Notes: generated by a model not told the origin, from the letters alone. DNA of 64,000 nt from Tumebacillus algifaecis (GCF_002243515.1 NZ_CP022657.1:2099001-2163000), one strand, 5' to 3'. Positions 42,201-51,092 are shown, counted from the first letter of the stretch. Made by a program: numbers and translations.

Positions 42201-43805
42201 TTTCTCTATCGCTTTCGCACCGCGATTTCCCTCGGAAAGCGGAAGCGGTGTCAGCGGATGTGGCCGATTGTAGAACGGATCTGCGAACAGCGTGACTTTG
42301 AGATCGAGCATCAATTGTTGCGCGGGTACTACTACATTTTCATCGGACGCTGGGAGGAACTGATCGAGGAGTTCAGTCAATTGGTACTGGAACTTGAAGT
42401 GCCGACCGAAGTACGGATCAAACGTCTCTTGATGCTGACGACCGCCTGTCAAAAGGCCGGTCGGAATGAAGAAGGTTTGCAAGCGGCGCATACGGTACAA
42501 AAGCTGATCCACAACACGGGCTATATCGGCTATCTGTCCTCCGCTCATTTCTATCTGGGACGGCTCTATCAGCAAACGCGTCAGTTTGTCGAAGCCAATC
42601 TCAACTACAAGCGGGCATTGATGGGATTCCGCAAACTCAATCAACAGACGCGCCTCGTGCAGTTGGATAAGCTGATGCGCCAGACCAACCAGGAACTGGT
42701 CTCGCAAGCCAACCAGATCATCGACGATATGAAGCATGTCGTCGCCGAGGCGGCACCAGGCTTGGTGAAACAGGCGGAAGTGAGCAGTGATAAACTGCGC
42801 ACCTGGTCGGGCAAGATGGTCGAAGAGCGTCAAGAGCTGGTCGATACGTTGACCGACAACGAAATTCTGCTCGATGCGATTCGCCGCGTCTCTTCGTCAA
42901 TCATGGTCAAGACGGTCTGCGAGAACTTGGCTGCTGTCATCTTTGAAAACATGCTGTTCGACAACATTCATCTGATGGTCAAGTTGGCCCCGGAGCGGGT
43001 GGAGCACATTCATTTGAATGAGCAGTTACAGGCGGTGCCTTTCACCAATCTGGAAGTGGAGGAAATGGTAGCGAAGGTGGTCGAACTGGAGCAGCCGATG
43101 GAAGTGGAAGGTCGTAGTTGCTATCTGTATGGTCTGCCTGTTTTTTCACATGATCAGCAGGTGATCGCCGTGATGGTGCTGGAAAAATTGAGTCTGCAAA
43201 CGCCGTTCTCCGTGCGGGATAAGCGCTTTCTCAACTCTTTTGCCCAACTGGTCTCCTCCAACGTGGAGAACGCGATCATGTACGAGGTGATGATCACCGA
43301 CAACTTGACCGGACTGTATCAGCGCAACTACTTCATGAAGCGTTTGTCCGAGGAGTTCAACAAAGTCAAACGCTACGGCATCGACCTGTCCTTCCTGATG
43401 ATCGACCTCGACAATTTCTCCTCGATCAACAATCGTTTTGGCCACAATGAAGGGGATCGTGCCTTGCGCATCGTGGCGAAGACCTTACAGCGTTCGGTGC
43501 GAAACGTTGACATCGTTGGGCGTTTTGGCGGGGAAGAGTTGATCGTCATTTTGCCAAACACGAACGGAACGGCGGCACGGATCGTCGCTGAACGAGTGCG
43601 AAACAACTTGCGCAACATTTCGATTGAAGGCAACCGCTATCAGATTACCGCATCGATCGGCGTGTCCTCCTACGATATGGATCAGCCGTCAGATGCCACC
43701 GATTTATTTGACAAGGCGGACATGGCGGAGACGTATGCCAAGCGATTTGGCAAAGACCGTGTCGTCTGCTTCTGGGAACTCCCGCATGATGAATTTGATA
43801 TGTAA
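39228..43805 (+). CDS. Pseudokinase-NTPase-TPR-GAF-GGDEF multidomain protein (diguanylate cyclase)
   Basis: 1525 residues. About 10-265 is a protein-kinase fold, but the HRD motif reads WHGGISPDYVLV, the VAIK lysine is replaced (VRLVRL) and DFG is missing, so it looks catalytically dead. About 280-640 is an AAA/STAND-like NTPase with ITGQVGVGRKRLI (Walker A, near 305) and MVFELYDAHLLD (Walker B). A long TPR array follows to about 1130, then a coiled coil, a GAF domain (about 1215-1345) and a C-terminal GGDEF domain. The signature is RFGGEELIVILP, and RNVD five residues before it is the inhibitory c-di-GMP site, so it should make c-di-GMP. It lies upstream of a pel operon. No partner gene is coupled to it. 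Confidence 0.85.
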   Translation: MTETLQKLVDTGYTIVEQIGACPYFGEHLAGLDKTDEKVRLVRLAPHVVSFIGHDQIALRARLFQEVGLPMARVREVFSVDGASFVAYDWQEGEQSLLEYTAGKPLPVILEVLKQLCDAIAILHSRTMWHGGISPDYVLVRPDGSVRLLTMLTDAPLSLYNARGADDSLQYFAPETMTMSPLDARTDIYNLGVLFYLVLTGHFPFDENGDGTLYPPSRFNEHIPPHVDRLVLKMINRRPSKRFQWIGQIIDELTRTLGRHDSICHVDLQTYGSQYLFSAEFTGREQEVQTLSAFYERMMLGSRQSLLITGQVGVGRKRLIYEVSGHYVHDVSVISATVRETPFGAVELLIMKLFLLCFAVPKLERLGRLYVNRLSSVLPRVAFEYRDMVTPDPGEQKQQEPENLLFEFFAEILEAYGEPMVFELYDAHLLDADSLQFFKKLLAQENLALGFVGVTDAPTQALSVLFQEQLHLEPLPLDVMREAVRSRFGSADFLSDEFIQWLNYHGRGSTDQAFQLLEYLADTKQIYQERYIWHMVPESVEKFEIPQSMESLILFRLQALPPHAKEVCQVLSLFKGSMIVEAAARAVGYAKPQDLLPVLRQLEEQGLIWQMHNLYGFTSNNIKDHIFQTISEDRRSEMHRTLADCLLQIGSTSYMEVAYHFEAGHEWERAIYLNIIGGRRWYHRGLFAEADSQIKKAIELYEQIPHRKCPNSLYLFRARILRLLGMLEDSAAVMTDLYERTESLSVLISLLLVYVNIGDFQAIKPHVQYLEEQIKTCTIAEQDKLYGMVALAMYYLESGANYEFIREMERYQQQHGHRLRETLKVRHYVSWLYNLQVLLMSVPGVSFEDRSRYLHEAASLAEHSNNRQALVGIYNCMAIGFQETDPLRAKDYYLQSANLAADLGNRMKEAIAYINLVETYRLLGDMYHSQRYIEKARETCQTVFPGEEIALLRHEIEHFMFIEEYEKAERVIDTFVRVAKKQGRKLMRDHAFLYRFRTAISLGKRKRCQRMWPIVERICEQRDFEIEHQLLRGYYYIFIGRWEELIEEFSQLVLELEVPTEVRIKRLLMLTTACQKAGRNEEGLQAAHTVQKLIHNTGYIGYLSSAHFYLGRLYQQTRQFVEANLNYKRALMGFRKLNQQTRLVQLDKLMRQTNQELVSQANQIIDDMKHVVAEAAPGLVKQAEVSSDKLRTWSGKMVEERQELVDTLTDNEILLDAIRRVSSSIMVKTVCENLAAVIFENMLFDNIHLMVKLAPERVEHIHLNEQLQAVPFTNLEVEEMVAKVVELEQPMEVEGRSCYLYGLPVFSHDQQVIAVMVLEKLSLQTPFSVRDKRFLNSFAQLVSSNVENAIMYEVMITDNLTGLYQRNYFMKRLSEEFNKVKRYGIDLSFLMIDLDNFSSINNRFGHNEGDRALRIVAKTLQRSVRNVDIVGRFGGEELIVILPNTNGTAARIVAERVRNNLRNISIEGNRYQITASIGVSSYDMDQPSDATDLFDKADMAETYAKRFGKDRVVCFWELPHDEFDM

Positions 43806-43810
43806 GTTGA

Positions 43811-43852
43811 CAAAAAGACCGCCAAGCAACTGCTTGACGGTCTTTTTGTTAT
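43811..43852. terminator. Bidirectional terminator
   Basis: AAAAGACCGCCAAG/CTTGACGGTCTTTT stem with one mismatch and flanking runs, between the GGDEF gene and the convergent membrane gene. Confidence 0.85.
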
Positions 43853-44232
43853 GAAAACTGTAAAAAGTAAAGCGCGACGATCGGGAAAAGGATGTGGAAC
43901 ACAGCCGAAACGTACATGCCGACGCTGTAGCGGTACCAGCGAACGAAAAGCCCGCTAGTAAGATCTCCGCGTAAAGCGAGCAGGAAGCAAAGCGACTCGA
44001 TGATCGTCACGATGCCGAACCAGGTCAGAGGACGTGCCACGTTCATGACGGTCAGTACGTACAGCAGGTAGAGGCCGGTGATGGCATACATGATTTGACG
44101 AACCCCGTTGCTCATGCCGGCCGCTTCTAGTTCATGAAAAAAGCCCGCTGGCTTTTGCTTGAACGTCTGCCAGAAAGAGAGGACGGAAAGCAAGAGCAGG
44201 AGATAGGATAGTACGATCAGGACAGTTTGCAA
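43849..44232 (-). CDS. Hypothetical four-helix membrane protein
   Basis: A 127-residue very hydrophobic protein with about four membrane helices (TVLIVLSYLLLLLSVLSFW, IMYAITGLYLLYVLTVM, WFGIVTIIESLCFLLAL, MYVSAVFHILFPIVALYFL). I do not recognise a family. I chose the TTG at 44232, eight bases after GAGGAGG; a longer frame to 44361 has no such site. It is divergent from the gene at 44285. Confidence 0.65.
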   Translation of the reverse strand: MQTVLIVLSYLLLLLSVLSFWQTFKQKPAGFFHELEAAGMSNGVRQIMYAITGLYLLYVLTVMNVARPLTWFGIVTIIESLCFLLALRGDLTSGLFVRWYRYSVGMYVSAVFHILFPIVALYFLQFS

Positions 44233-44284
44233 AGCAGAAGCCTCCTCAAGTGAAAAAAGTAAAACGTAACTGGGCTTATGGTAC

Positions 44285-44818
44285 ATGAAAAAGTTTGGTA
44301 CGTATAGACTATCCGCTAAGGGAGAAGTCGGGAAAGGAGTACGAGATGTCTTGAAAAGCACGGAGAGAAACCCACAGGTGCTGGATGCCTATTATCGGGC
44401 GCATGAGGGCATCGTGAAGGACCTGTCTCATTATTACCAAAGCAAATCAAAGGAAGAGCTTTGGTTGATTCGGGCGGAGTTAACGCGCAGGCGGCATGTG
44501 CTCGGCAATATTCCGCTGCTCGCTTCGACGACCCCGATCGTCTTTTTGATCTTCGGTACACAGGTCAATAAATATTTTCCGCACGATTCGCTGCGTTGGA
44601 TGATTGTCGCGGTCTCGTCGATTTTGATTATCGTCTGGTCGATCAACCATCATTTTCGGCAAAAGGGACGTGTGCATCTCGACTTGTGGCTGATCGAAGA
44701 GATCATGAAAGAACGTTTCCAAAATGCTGGTCGTGCTGTACAATTGGAAGAGGAAGGTACTGGGGCTTGGCCCCATCCCGAGATAGAAAGGGTGGAGCGC
44801 ATTGAACATAAGCATTGA
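44285..44818 (+). CDS. Hypothetical membrane protein with two helices
   Basis: 177 residues. A charged N-terminal helix region (SKSKEELWLIRAELTRRRHV) is followed by two membrane segments (LASTTPIVFLIFGT and MIVAVSSILIIVWSI) and a charged tail. No family recognised. The start is uncertain: ATG 44285 has little ribosome binding site, while a TTG at 44351 lies 11 bases after AAAGGAG and would still include both helices. It overlaps the next gene (osmC-like) by 17 bases, so the two are cotranscribed. Confidence 0.6.
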   Translation: MKKFGTYRLSAKGEVGKGVRDVLKSTERNPQVLDAYYRAHEGIVKDLSHYYQSKSKEELWLIRAELTRRRHVLGNIPLLASTTPIVFLIFGTQVNKYFPHDSLRWMIVAVSSILIIVWSINHHFRQKGRVHLDLWLIEEIMKERFQNAGRAVQLEEEGTGAWPHPEIERVERIEHKH

Positions 44819-45236
44819 TTGGCACGGCAAACGCAAATTTGAAGCGGTCGGCAATTCAGGTCATGCGATCACGATGGATGCAAAGGCAGAAGTCGGTGGT
44901 GAAGATACGGGCGCGCGTCCAATGGAGCTTTTGCTGATGGGACTTGGCGGATGCTCGGGCATCGACGTGGCGATGATCTTAGAAAAAGGCCGATTGACAC
45001 TAGAAGAATTTCGCATGGAAGTATCAGGGCAACGCGCTGAGGAAATGCCGCAACGTTTCACCGACATACATATCCATTACATTCTGAAAGGTCCTGATTT
45101 GACACAGGACAAGGTCGAACGGGCGATTGAACTGTCCAATGAGAAATACTGCTCCGCTTCGGCATCTTTGAACGCGAACCTGACTGCGTCCTATGAACTG
45201 AACGGCGAGCGTTATGAAATGGGAGGCAAGGCATGA
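44802..45236 (+). CDS. OsmC family peroxiredoxin-like protein
   Basis: A 144-residue OsmC/Ohr-type protein that likely reduces organic hydroperoxides with a pair of cysteines. They are in MGLGGCSGIDVAMIL (C51) and NEKYCSASASLNANL (C117), in the usual places. It is of the YhfA-like OsmC subgroup, with a Ser and Gly around the first Cys. It starts with TTG at 44802 after AAAGGGTGGAG, inside the end of the previous gene, and overlaps the next gene by four bases (ATGA). Confidence 0.85.
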   Translation: MNISIDWHGKRKFEAVGNSGHAITMDAKAEVGGEDTGARPMELLLMGLGGCSGIDVAMILEKGRLTLEEFRMEVSGQRAEEMPQRFTDIHIHYILKGPDLTQDKVERAIELSNEKYCSASASLNANLTASYELNGERYEMGGKA

Positions 45237-45421
45237 TTATTAAATGCACCGACTGCTATGAAGAAAACGATGTTCGAAACAACCGTTGCTCCCGCTGTGG
45301 GCGTCTGATGGACGATGCGCGCCGCGAGCAGACTCGCGATCATTTTGAATGGCAGCATCATGATGCGCCGAACACGATCGTGCGCCGCGACAAGCGTGAC
45401 GGAGGCCGGAAAGTTTGGTAA
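45233..45421 (+). CDS. Small zinc-ribbon protein
   Basis: A 62-residue protein with C5-x2-C8 and C19-x2-C22 (KCTDCYEENDVRNNRCSRCG), a minimal zinc ribbon, followed by a charged His/Arg-rich tail ending in W. No known function. It overlaps the osmC-like gene by ATGA and has GGGAGG upstream, so it is the last gene of that small operon; a terminator follows. Confidence 0.75.
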   Translation: MIIKCTDCYEENDVRNNRCSRCGRLMDDARREQTRDHFEWQHHDAPNTIVRRDKRDGGRKVW

Positions 45422-45423
45422 AC

Positions 45424-45456
45424 GAGCACCCTCGCCGTTTCGGCAGGGTGCTTCTC
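45424..45456 (+). terminator. Terminator
   Basis: GCACCCT-c-GCCG/CGGC-AGGGTGC hairpin with a bulged C, then TTCTC. The T-run is short. Confidence 0.65.
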
Positions 45457-45494
45457 ACTAATGAACGTGTGTTAAGACTTCAGGAGGTCGAGAC

Positions 45495-46790
45495 ATGATA
45501 CCGTTTCGTCGGAAGCTGACAGGGTTCCTCGAAGTTCTGATCGGATTGGGACTGATTGTTGGCTTTTTCCCCGCAACGACTTTACTTTACGTAAATCCTT
45601 CTCCTTTTTTTCTCTTTGTCATCTATGGCGCTTGGGTGGCCGGTCCATTGATCGGTGTGTTGTCGGGACTTTTGTCCTCCGTGCTCTATTTGGCAATGCT
45701 GACCACTACCACCGCTTTTCCCCTCAATGCGCTATGGACGTTCATCATCGCAGATCCGACTCACTATTTGACACCCATGTTTTTGATTGTTGCAGGTTAT
45801 GCATTAGGGGAACTGCGGACCACGCTGGAGCGGCGCATGCAGCGTATGCGCGATCAGGCGTCGCTGATGCAGCAGGAAGCGTTTGAAGCGCGATCGCGTC
45901 TGCAACAGGCGGAGACCGCACTGGTGGAACTGCAAGGCCGCGTGCTTGGGCAGACCGCTACGATGACCCGTCTTTATCAGATCGCGCAGAGTTTAAATGT
46001 GCTGTCTGTCGAAAAAATCCTCACCGAACTGCTCGGTGTGCTGGAAGACCTGTTGCAAGTAGAGCAAGCGAGCATCTACCGGGTGGAGGAAGGCAACCGC
46101 TTTGCCCGCCTCGCGGTGCGGGTGGGGCCACCCGCTTGGTCGAACTCAGTCACGGCTGACACGCATGAGCTGGTTAAAATGGCGATCGAAGAAGGCAAAG
46201 TGTTGACCTTCAAAGACGCGAGCGAACGTCCGGCCCCGATCTATATGGTTCCGATCTTCCGCCACCAGCGCACCTACGCGCTGATCGCGATTCACCGTCT
46301 GCCTTTGTCAAAGGTGACGGTCGATACGACGCAATTGCTCGAAGTGGTGACGAAATGGGCGTCCGACTCGCTGGAGCGGGCGACCGCGTATGAAGAGGCT
46401 CGCATGAGTGATGCCACCTATCCGAACTCGCGCTTTTTGCGCGCTCCCTATTTTCATGAGCAGTGTGGCATCGAGCATGATCGGTTCGAGCGCTACGGTA
46501 TTCCATACACGATTGTAGAAGCGACCCTGAACACGACCATCGCGGACGAGTTCGTGCCAGAGATGCTCACCGACCTGCTGCGCGCCAAGATGCGCACGTT
46601 TGATCTGGCAACATGGGAACCGGAGACGAAACGTCTACTGCTGCTGTTCCCGACGTTGGAGAAGCAATATGCGGAGGGCGTGGCACAGCGCATCTGGGAA
46701 CGATTAGAGAGTGAACAGTTTGAAGTTCTTTCTTCGCGCGTTCTGCACAATGATTGTGAGATCCAGGCAGTCCAGCAGGTTGAAGTGTGA
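45495..46790 (+). CDS. pelD: PelD-like membrane c-di-GMP receptor
   Basis: 431 residues. Four membrane helices fill residues 10-105, a coiled-coil linker about 107-150, a GAF domain about 150-300, and a degenerate GGDEF-like domain about 310-430. The GGDEF motif itself is lost, but RTFD at 367-370 keeps the RxxD c-di-GMP binding site in the right place (followed by ...RLLLLFP). This is the architecture of PelD, which binds c-di-GMP to switch on Pel polysaccharide synthesis. The following four genes are pelE, pelA-type, pelF and pelG, which supports the call. ATG 45495 has TTCAGGAGG upstream. It overlaps pelE by TGATG. Confidence 0.85.
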   Translation: MIPFRRKLTGFLEVLIGLGLIVGFFPATTLLYVNPSPFFLFVIYGAWVAGPLIGVLSGLLSSVLYLAMLTTTTAFPLNALWTFIIADPTHYLTPMFLIVAGYALGELRTTLERRMQRMRDQASLMQQEAFEARSRLQQAETALVELQGRVLGQTATMTRLYQIAQSLNVLSVEKILTELLGVLEDLLQVEQASIYRVEEGNRFARLAVRVGPPAWSNSVTADTHELVKMAIEEGKVLTFKDASERPAPIYMVPIFRHQRTYALIAIHRLPLSKVTVDTTQLLEVVTKWASDSLERATAYEEARMSDATYPNSRFLRAPYFHEQCGIEHDRFERYGIPYTIVEATLNTTIADEFVPEMLTDLLRAKMRTFDLATWEPETKRLLLLFPTLEKQYAEGVAQRIWERLESEQFEVLSSRVLHNDCEIQAVQQVEV

Positions 46791-47830
46791 TGAGAGTCGA
46801 TTTGAAGCCCAGAAAAGACAAACACGGTAAGCAAAAAGCTGTCGAGCGGTTGACCGGTGCACGCCATTTGCGCTCGATCGTGGTGTTCGCCATGTTTGCA
46901 GTGTTGGATGTCCTGTTGTTCGTTTTGGCTTTGCAAGGCATGGCATGGCTGCTCATACTGCGTGGCGCGCTGGCCTTGCTGACCGCACACCTCGCGCAGC
47001 CGATCTCCTCCTTGCGACCGTGGAGTTCGCGGCAGGCTCTGATCGCGCTAACCTGCTTTCTCATGCCAGGGGTCGGCGGTCTGATGGCCGTATATTGGTC
47101 CACGCGGGTGACCAAAGTGCAAGGGGCGTGGATGGACGTACCGACGGCACAGGAGGCGTACCGTTCGCCGATCGACTGGGGTGGTGTGCTCGATGTCGTA
47201 CCGTTGATCGATGTGCTGGAAGGCTCCGACCCGAAGCGAAAAAAGGGCGCGCTCTTGCAGGCACAATCGATGCAGTCTGAGATTCAGGTGCCAGTGGTAC
47301 GCATTGCGCTCGATGATGATGATCCGGAAGTGCGGTACTATGGAGCCTCTCTGCTGTCACGTGCAGAAGCGGTCCACTCGATACGCATTCGTCAGTTGGA
47401 GCGCGAGTTGGAAAGCAAGCCTGAAGATGTGGAAACATGGAACAAATTGGCCGAAGAGTACGGTCAGATCATCGAGGGTGGGATCGCCGGAGCAGAGCTG
47501 TCCCGCTTTTATCTCGACAAGCGGATTGGCGTACTGAATCAATCGTTGAGCCTCGATCCCGATCAACCGAATGTGGGAATTGAGAAAGCGCAAACATTGT
47601 TTCTGCTCAACGCTGATGAAGAGGCTGAACAGGAAGCGAAGCGGTGGCTGGAAACGAGCGATTCGGACGTCACCGACCGGGCGCTAGGTGTCCTGATCCA
47701 AATCGCGTATCAGCGCAACGATCAGCAGAGCTTGGTGCGAGCGGTGCAACAGGTGTCCGATCGCAACCAGCTGTCGGAAGCTGTGCGCGGCTTGGTGCAC
47801 CTGTGGGAAGGGGGAGAGAAGAAAGCATGA
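46790..47830 (+). CDS. pelE: PelE-like membrane TPR protein
   Basis: 346 residues. Two membrane segments near the N-terminus (SIVVFAMFAVLDVLLFVLAL and ALIALTCFLMPGVGGLMAVY) precede a cytosolic helical repeat region (WNKLAEEYGQIIEGG..., DADEEAEQEAKRWLE-type TPR). PelE acts as a scaffold in the inner-membrane Pel complex with PelD, PelF and PelG. The call rests mainly on operon position and topology, as PelE sequence is poorly conserved. Start ATG 46790 overlaps the pelD stop; a GTG at 46787 is the alternative. The stop overlaps the next start (ATGA). Confidence 0.75.
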   Translation: MRVDLKPRKDKHGKQKAVERLTGARHLRSIVVFAMFAVLDVLLFVLALQGMAWLLILRGALALLTAHLAQPISSLRPWSSRQALIALTCFLMPGVGGLMAVYWSTRVTKVQGAWMDVPTAQEAYRSPIDWGGVLDVVPLIDVLEGSDPKRKKGALLQAQSMQSEIQVPVVRIALDDDDPEVRYYGASLLSRAEAVHSIRIRQLERELESKPEDVETWNKLAEEYGQIIEGGIAGAELSRFYLDKRIGVLNQSLSLDPDQPNVGIEKAQTLFLLNADEEAEQEAKRWLETSDSDVTDRALGVLIQIAYQRNDQQSLVRAVQQVSDRNQLSEAVRGLVHLWEGGEKKA

Positions 47831-49689
47831 CGAAGAAGAAGTTGCCTGCTTTTCGGATCGCCCTTTATGTGCTTTTGTTGGCGGTCGTAGCACTCACCGT
47901 GCCTACCCGCGTACAAGAGTGGGTGAACGATGACAGGCGTTGGGAGCCTCCGCTCTCCTTTGATACGATCAAGCGAACGGAAATTCCTAACGAGCCCCAT
48001 CAGCGCTACCTGCTGCTCTATCATGACAAGGCGGACATCCCAGAGGCGTTGCGCACGCGCGATAACCTGTCGATGGCGCTTCGTTATTCCAAACTCCCGC
48101 ATGATGTGATGTCATTTGACGAGTACAACAAGTTGAACACACCGTTGCAGCGCTATGCGCAAGGGGCGGTGATCATCATCGGTGAGCGCCAGAGCGACTT
48201 GCCGCACGTCGATCTCTTACAGCGCTATGTCACAGAGCAGGGCGGACTGTTGATCAATGCGCTGCGCAGCCCGTCTTCACCGCTCAATTCGTTTTTTGGA
48301 ATCGAGGGGAATACAGATTTTCTGGAAGATTCGCTAGGTGGATTGAATTGGACCGAATCGATCTATCCAGGGCTATCCGAATTGGTGGTATCTGCTGACA
48401 AGTTCAGTTCGTCCTCGCTGTCACTGAGTTCCGGACTGTCGCAGGAATCAAAGATCTGGGCAACGGCGTTAGAACCGGAAGGCTATCCTTTGCTCTGGGT
48501 GGCGGAGCGCGGTTCCGGTCATGTGATGTACTGGAACACCACCGCTCTACAGGAGTCGCCGATGCGGGGGGCGTTCATCCAGACGATGCTGAAAGCACAA
48601 GGCGGGGCTAAGGCGACAGTCGGTGCTCAAGTTTGGTTTATCGATGACTTCCCTTCTCCTGCCTATAGCTTGGTCTCGCCTGGCAACACGACGGGGATGA
48701 CCGATTACAACTTCCGCTTGAAGCGCTGGGACCCAGATATGCAGGACCTTTCAAAAAAGTATGGGATTCGCTATTCGGCAGGCGTGATCTTCATGTACAA
48801 CGACACAGTCACTGGACCGTTTGACTATGTAAAAAGCGGGCAGGAGACACTGTTTGCGCTGGAAGTGCAGTTGATGAACAACGGTGGCGAGCTCGGGTTG
48901 CACGGGTACAATCACCTGTCGCTTCGTAAAAGCTATACACCATCTGAACAGGAATTATACGGATACAAACCGTGGCCGTCCGAGCATGCGATGCTGGAAG
49001 CGTTGCTCACCGCGCGGAAGCTCTGGCAACAGGAGATCAAAGCGCCGCTTCCGACGATGTATATACCGCCGTCCAACGTGTTGAGCCGAGAAGGGAAGTT
49101 CCAGCTCTATAAAGCGTTTCCAGAGTTAAAAACGATCTCTGCGCTCTATGCGACCTCCGGTAAACAAGGCGAGTTTTCACAGGAGTTCCTGCCTGATCCG
49201 GACATCCCGCAGATCATGGGCACACCTCGGGTCACATACGGTTATTCGCTGGAAGATGATGATAAATTTAATCTGTACAGCGTGATCGGGAATCTGGGGA
49301 TCATTTCGCACTTTAACCACCCGGACGATGTTTTCAATGATGACCGGAACATGGGGAAATCGTGGGCCAATCTGCGCAGCGATTTTGAAGCGCTGATCGG
49401 TGAAATCAATTCGCGCTTCCAATGGTTGCAGCCGCTGACGGCGACCGAGCTGTCCGACCGCCTGCGGATGTATTACCAGACGGAGGTGCAGTTCGACCGT
49501 TCGCAAGAGGGGCGATTGACTGCCTATCTGTCGCCACTTCAAGGCCCGATGATGCTGGAAGTGCGGGTCGAAGATCCGTTCGCCTGGCAAGTCAACACCG
49601 GCGGTGAGATCGTCGCCCGCAATGAGGAGTTCGGGTTGATCTGGGTGGAAGCACGAGAGCCCAAACTGGTCCTGGAGGTGGCGAAGTGA
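47827..49689 (+). CDS. PelA-type polysaccharide deacetylase (membrane anchored)
   Basis: 620 residues. The N-terminal segment FRIALYVLLLAVVALTVP anchors it; a Rossmann-like domain follows (RYLLLYHDKADIPEALRTRD ...). The C-terminal half is a CE4-like deacetylase with FIDDFPSPAYSL (metal-binding Asp pair) and GELGLHGYNHLSL (His ligands), as in DUF2194/PelA. A PelA hydrolase domain of the Pseudomonas type is not evident, matching the deacetylase-only version in Gram-positive pel clusters. It would partly deacetylate Pel at the cell surface. ATG 47827 overlaps the pelE stop; GTGA overlap with pelF. Confidence 0.85.
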   Translation: MTKKKLPAFRIALYVLLLAVVALTVPTRVQEWVNDDRRWEPPLSFDTIKRTEIPNEPHQRYLLLYHDKADIPEALRTRDNLSMALRYSKLPHDVMSFDEYNKLNTPLQRYAQGAVIIIGERQSDLPHVDLLQRYVTEQGGLLINALRSPSSPLNSFFGIEGNTDFLEDSLGGLNWTESIYPGLSELVVSADKFSSSSLSLSSGLSQESKIWATALEPEGYPLLWVAERGSGHVMYWNTTALQESPMRGAFIQTMLKAQGGAKATVGAQVWFIDDFPSPAYSLVSPGNTTGMTDYNFRLKRWDPDMQDLSKKYGIRYSAGVIFMYNDTVTGPFDYVKSGQETLFALEVQLMNNGGELGLHGYNHLSLRKSYTPSEQELYGYKPWPSEHAMLEALLTARKLWQQEIKAPLPTMYIPPSNVLSREGKFQLYKAFPELKTISALYATSGKQGEFSQEFLPDPDIPQIMGTPRVTYGYSLEDDDKFNLYSVIGNLGIISHFNHPDDVFNDDRNMGKSWANLRSDFEALIGEINSRFQWLQPLTATELSDRLRMYYQTEVQFDRSQEGRLTAYLSPLQGPMMLEVRVEDPFAWQVNTGGEIVARNEEFGLIWVEAREPKLVLEVAK

Positions 49690-51092
49690 AGATAAGCTTG
49701 CTGCTCGAAGGGACCTATCCTTACGTTCAAGGCGGTGTCTCCTCTTGGACGCACCAGTTGATTCGCACGATTGCAGACTGTGAATTTTCGATCGTCTACA
49801 TCGGCGCAACGCGGCAGCCTGATGCAAAATACAAGTACGAATTGCCACCGAACGTCAGCGGCGTGCAGGAGATCTATCTGCACGATCAAGATGAGGTGAG
49901 CGGCAGTCTGTGGCGCTGGCGCAAACGCGACCGGGAAGAGATGCGCCACTTTTTCAAGACGGGCGAACTGCCCAGCCGTGAGACGCTGATGATCGTTCGT
50001 TCGAAGAAACACACGCCGACGGTGGAAGCGATCCTAGAAGAAAAGTGGGCGTGGGATGTAACATTGGAAGTGTATCGCGAACTGCCGAACGCTCCGGCGC
50101 TTGTCGATTTTGTCTGGAACTGGCGATCGATGTGGTTGCCAATCTTGCGCCTGTTGCGCGCTCCGCTACCACCAGGGCAGTTGATGCACGCAGCTTCGAC
50201 CGGGTATGCAGGATGGTACGGAGCGGTGATCAACCGCTTGTCCGGCCAGCCAATGATCGTCACGGAGCATGGGATTTACACGCGGGAACGCGAAGAGGAG
50301 ATCGTGCGAGCCGATTGGGTTTCGATGCCGCTGAAAAGCTGGTGGAACCGATTTTTCATCCGAGTTGGTCAGGCGGGGTATGGCGCTTCGAAATTTGTGA
50401 CGACGCTGTCCCAAGGCAATCAAAAGGCACAGTTGCACTACGGAGTAGAGCCGATGAAGATGCGGTTGATCCCAAACGGTGTCAATCCAGACTTGTTTGC
50501 GCATATCGAACCGACGCCAGATCGTCCGTTCACGATCGGCGCGATCCTGCGGGTGGTACCGATCAAAGATGTCAAAACGTTACTGCGGGCGATGGCGGTC
50601 GTACTGCGCCAGAAGCCGGAAGCAAAATTGATGCTGATCGGGCCACAGGATGAGGACAAGGAGTATTATGAAGAGTGCTTGGCCTTGATCGATTCGCTCG
50701 GGATTGCGTCGGCGGTGATCTGGACCGGGCCGGTCAACATATTGAACTATCTCGCAAAGCTCGACTGTATTTTGCTGACCTCGATCTCCGAAGGACAGCC
50801 CTTGGTGATGCTGGAAGCGATGGCGGCAGGTCTGCCGATCGTTGCGACAGATGTTGGCGCTTGTCGGGAGCTGATCGAAGGGTTTGCAGGCGATGAACTT
50901 GGCGACTGCGGCTATGTCACCAAGCTGATGACGCCCGATGACACCGGGGCCGCGCTGTTGAAGCTGGCGAGCAGTCGCGAACTGCGCTTGGAGATGGGGC
51001 GGATCGGACGAGCGCGAGTGCAGCGCTATTACACGCTGCGCCATGTGATGCGCGAATATCGCAAGCTGTACGATGAGGCGGTGATGTCGTAA
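49686..51092 (+). CDS. pelF: Pel polysaccharide glycosyltransferase
   Basis: A 468-residue GT4-family glycosyltransferase. The N-terminus LLLEGTYPYVQGGVSSW is the PelF signature. VTEHGIYTRERE, LIPNGVNPDLF and SEGQPLVMLEAMAAGLPIVA (E-x7-E nucleotide-sugar site) are conserved. PelF polymerises the UDP-GalNAc/GlcNAc-based Pel chain in the cytosol. GTG start at 49686 overlaps the deacetylase stop; the stop TAA overlaps the pelG ATG by one base. Confidence 0.95.
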   Translation: MKISLLLEGTYPYVQGGVSSWTHQLIRTIADCEFSIVYIGATRQPDAKYKYELPPNVSGVQEIYLHDQDEVSGSLWRWRKRDREEMRHFFKTGELPSRETLMIVRSKKHTPTVEAILEEKWAWDVTLEVYRELPNAPALVDFVWNWRSMWLPILRLLRAPLPPGQLMHAASTGYAGWYGAVINRLSGQPMIVTEHGIYTREREEEIVRADWVSMPLKSWWNRFFIRVGQAGYGASKFVTTLSQGNQKAQLHYGVEPMKMRLIPNGVNPDLFAHIEPTPDRPFTIGAILRVVPIKDVKTLLRAMAVVLRQKPEAKLMLIGPQDEDKEYYEECLALIDSLGIASAVIWTGPVNILNYLAKLDCILLTSISEGQPLVMLEAMAAGLPIVATDVGACRELIEGFAGDELGDCGYVTKLMTPDDTGAALLKLASSRELRLEMGRIGRARVQRYYTLRHVMREYRKLYDEAVMS

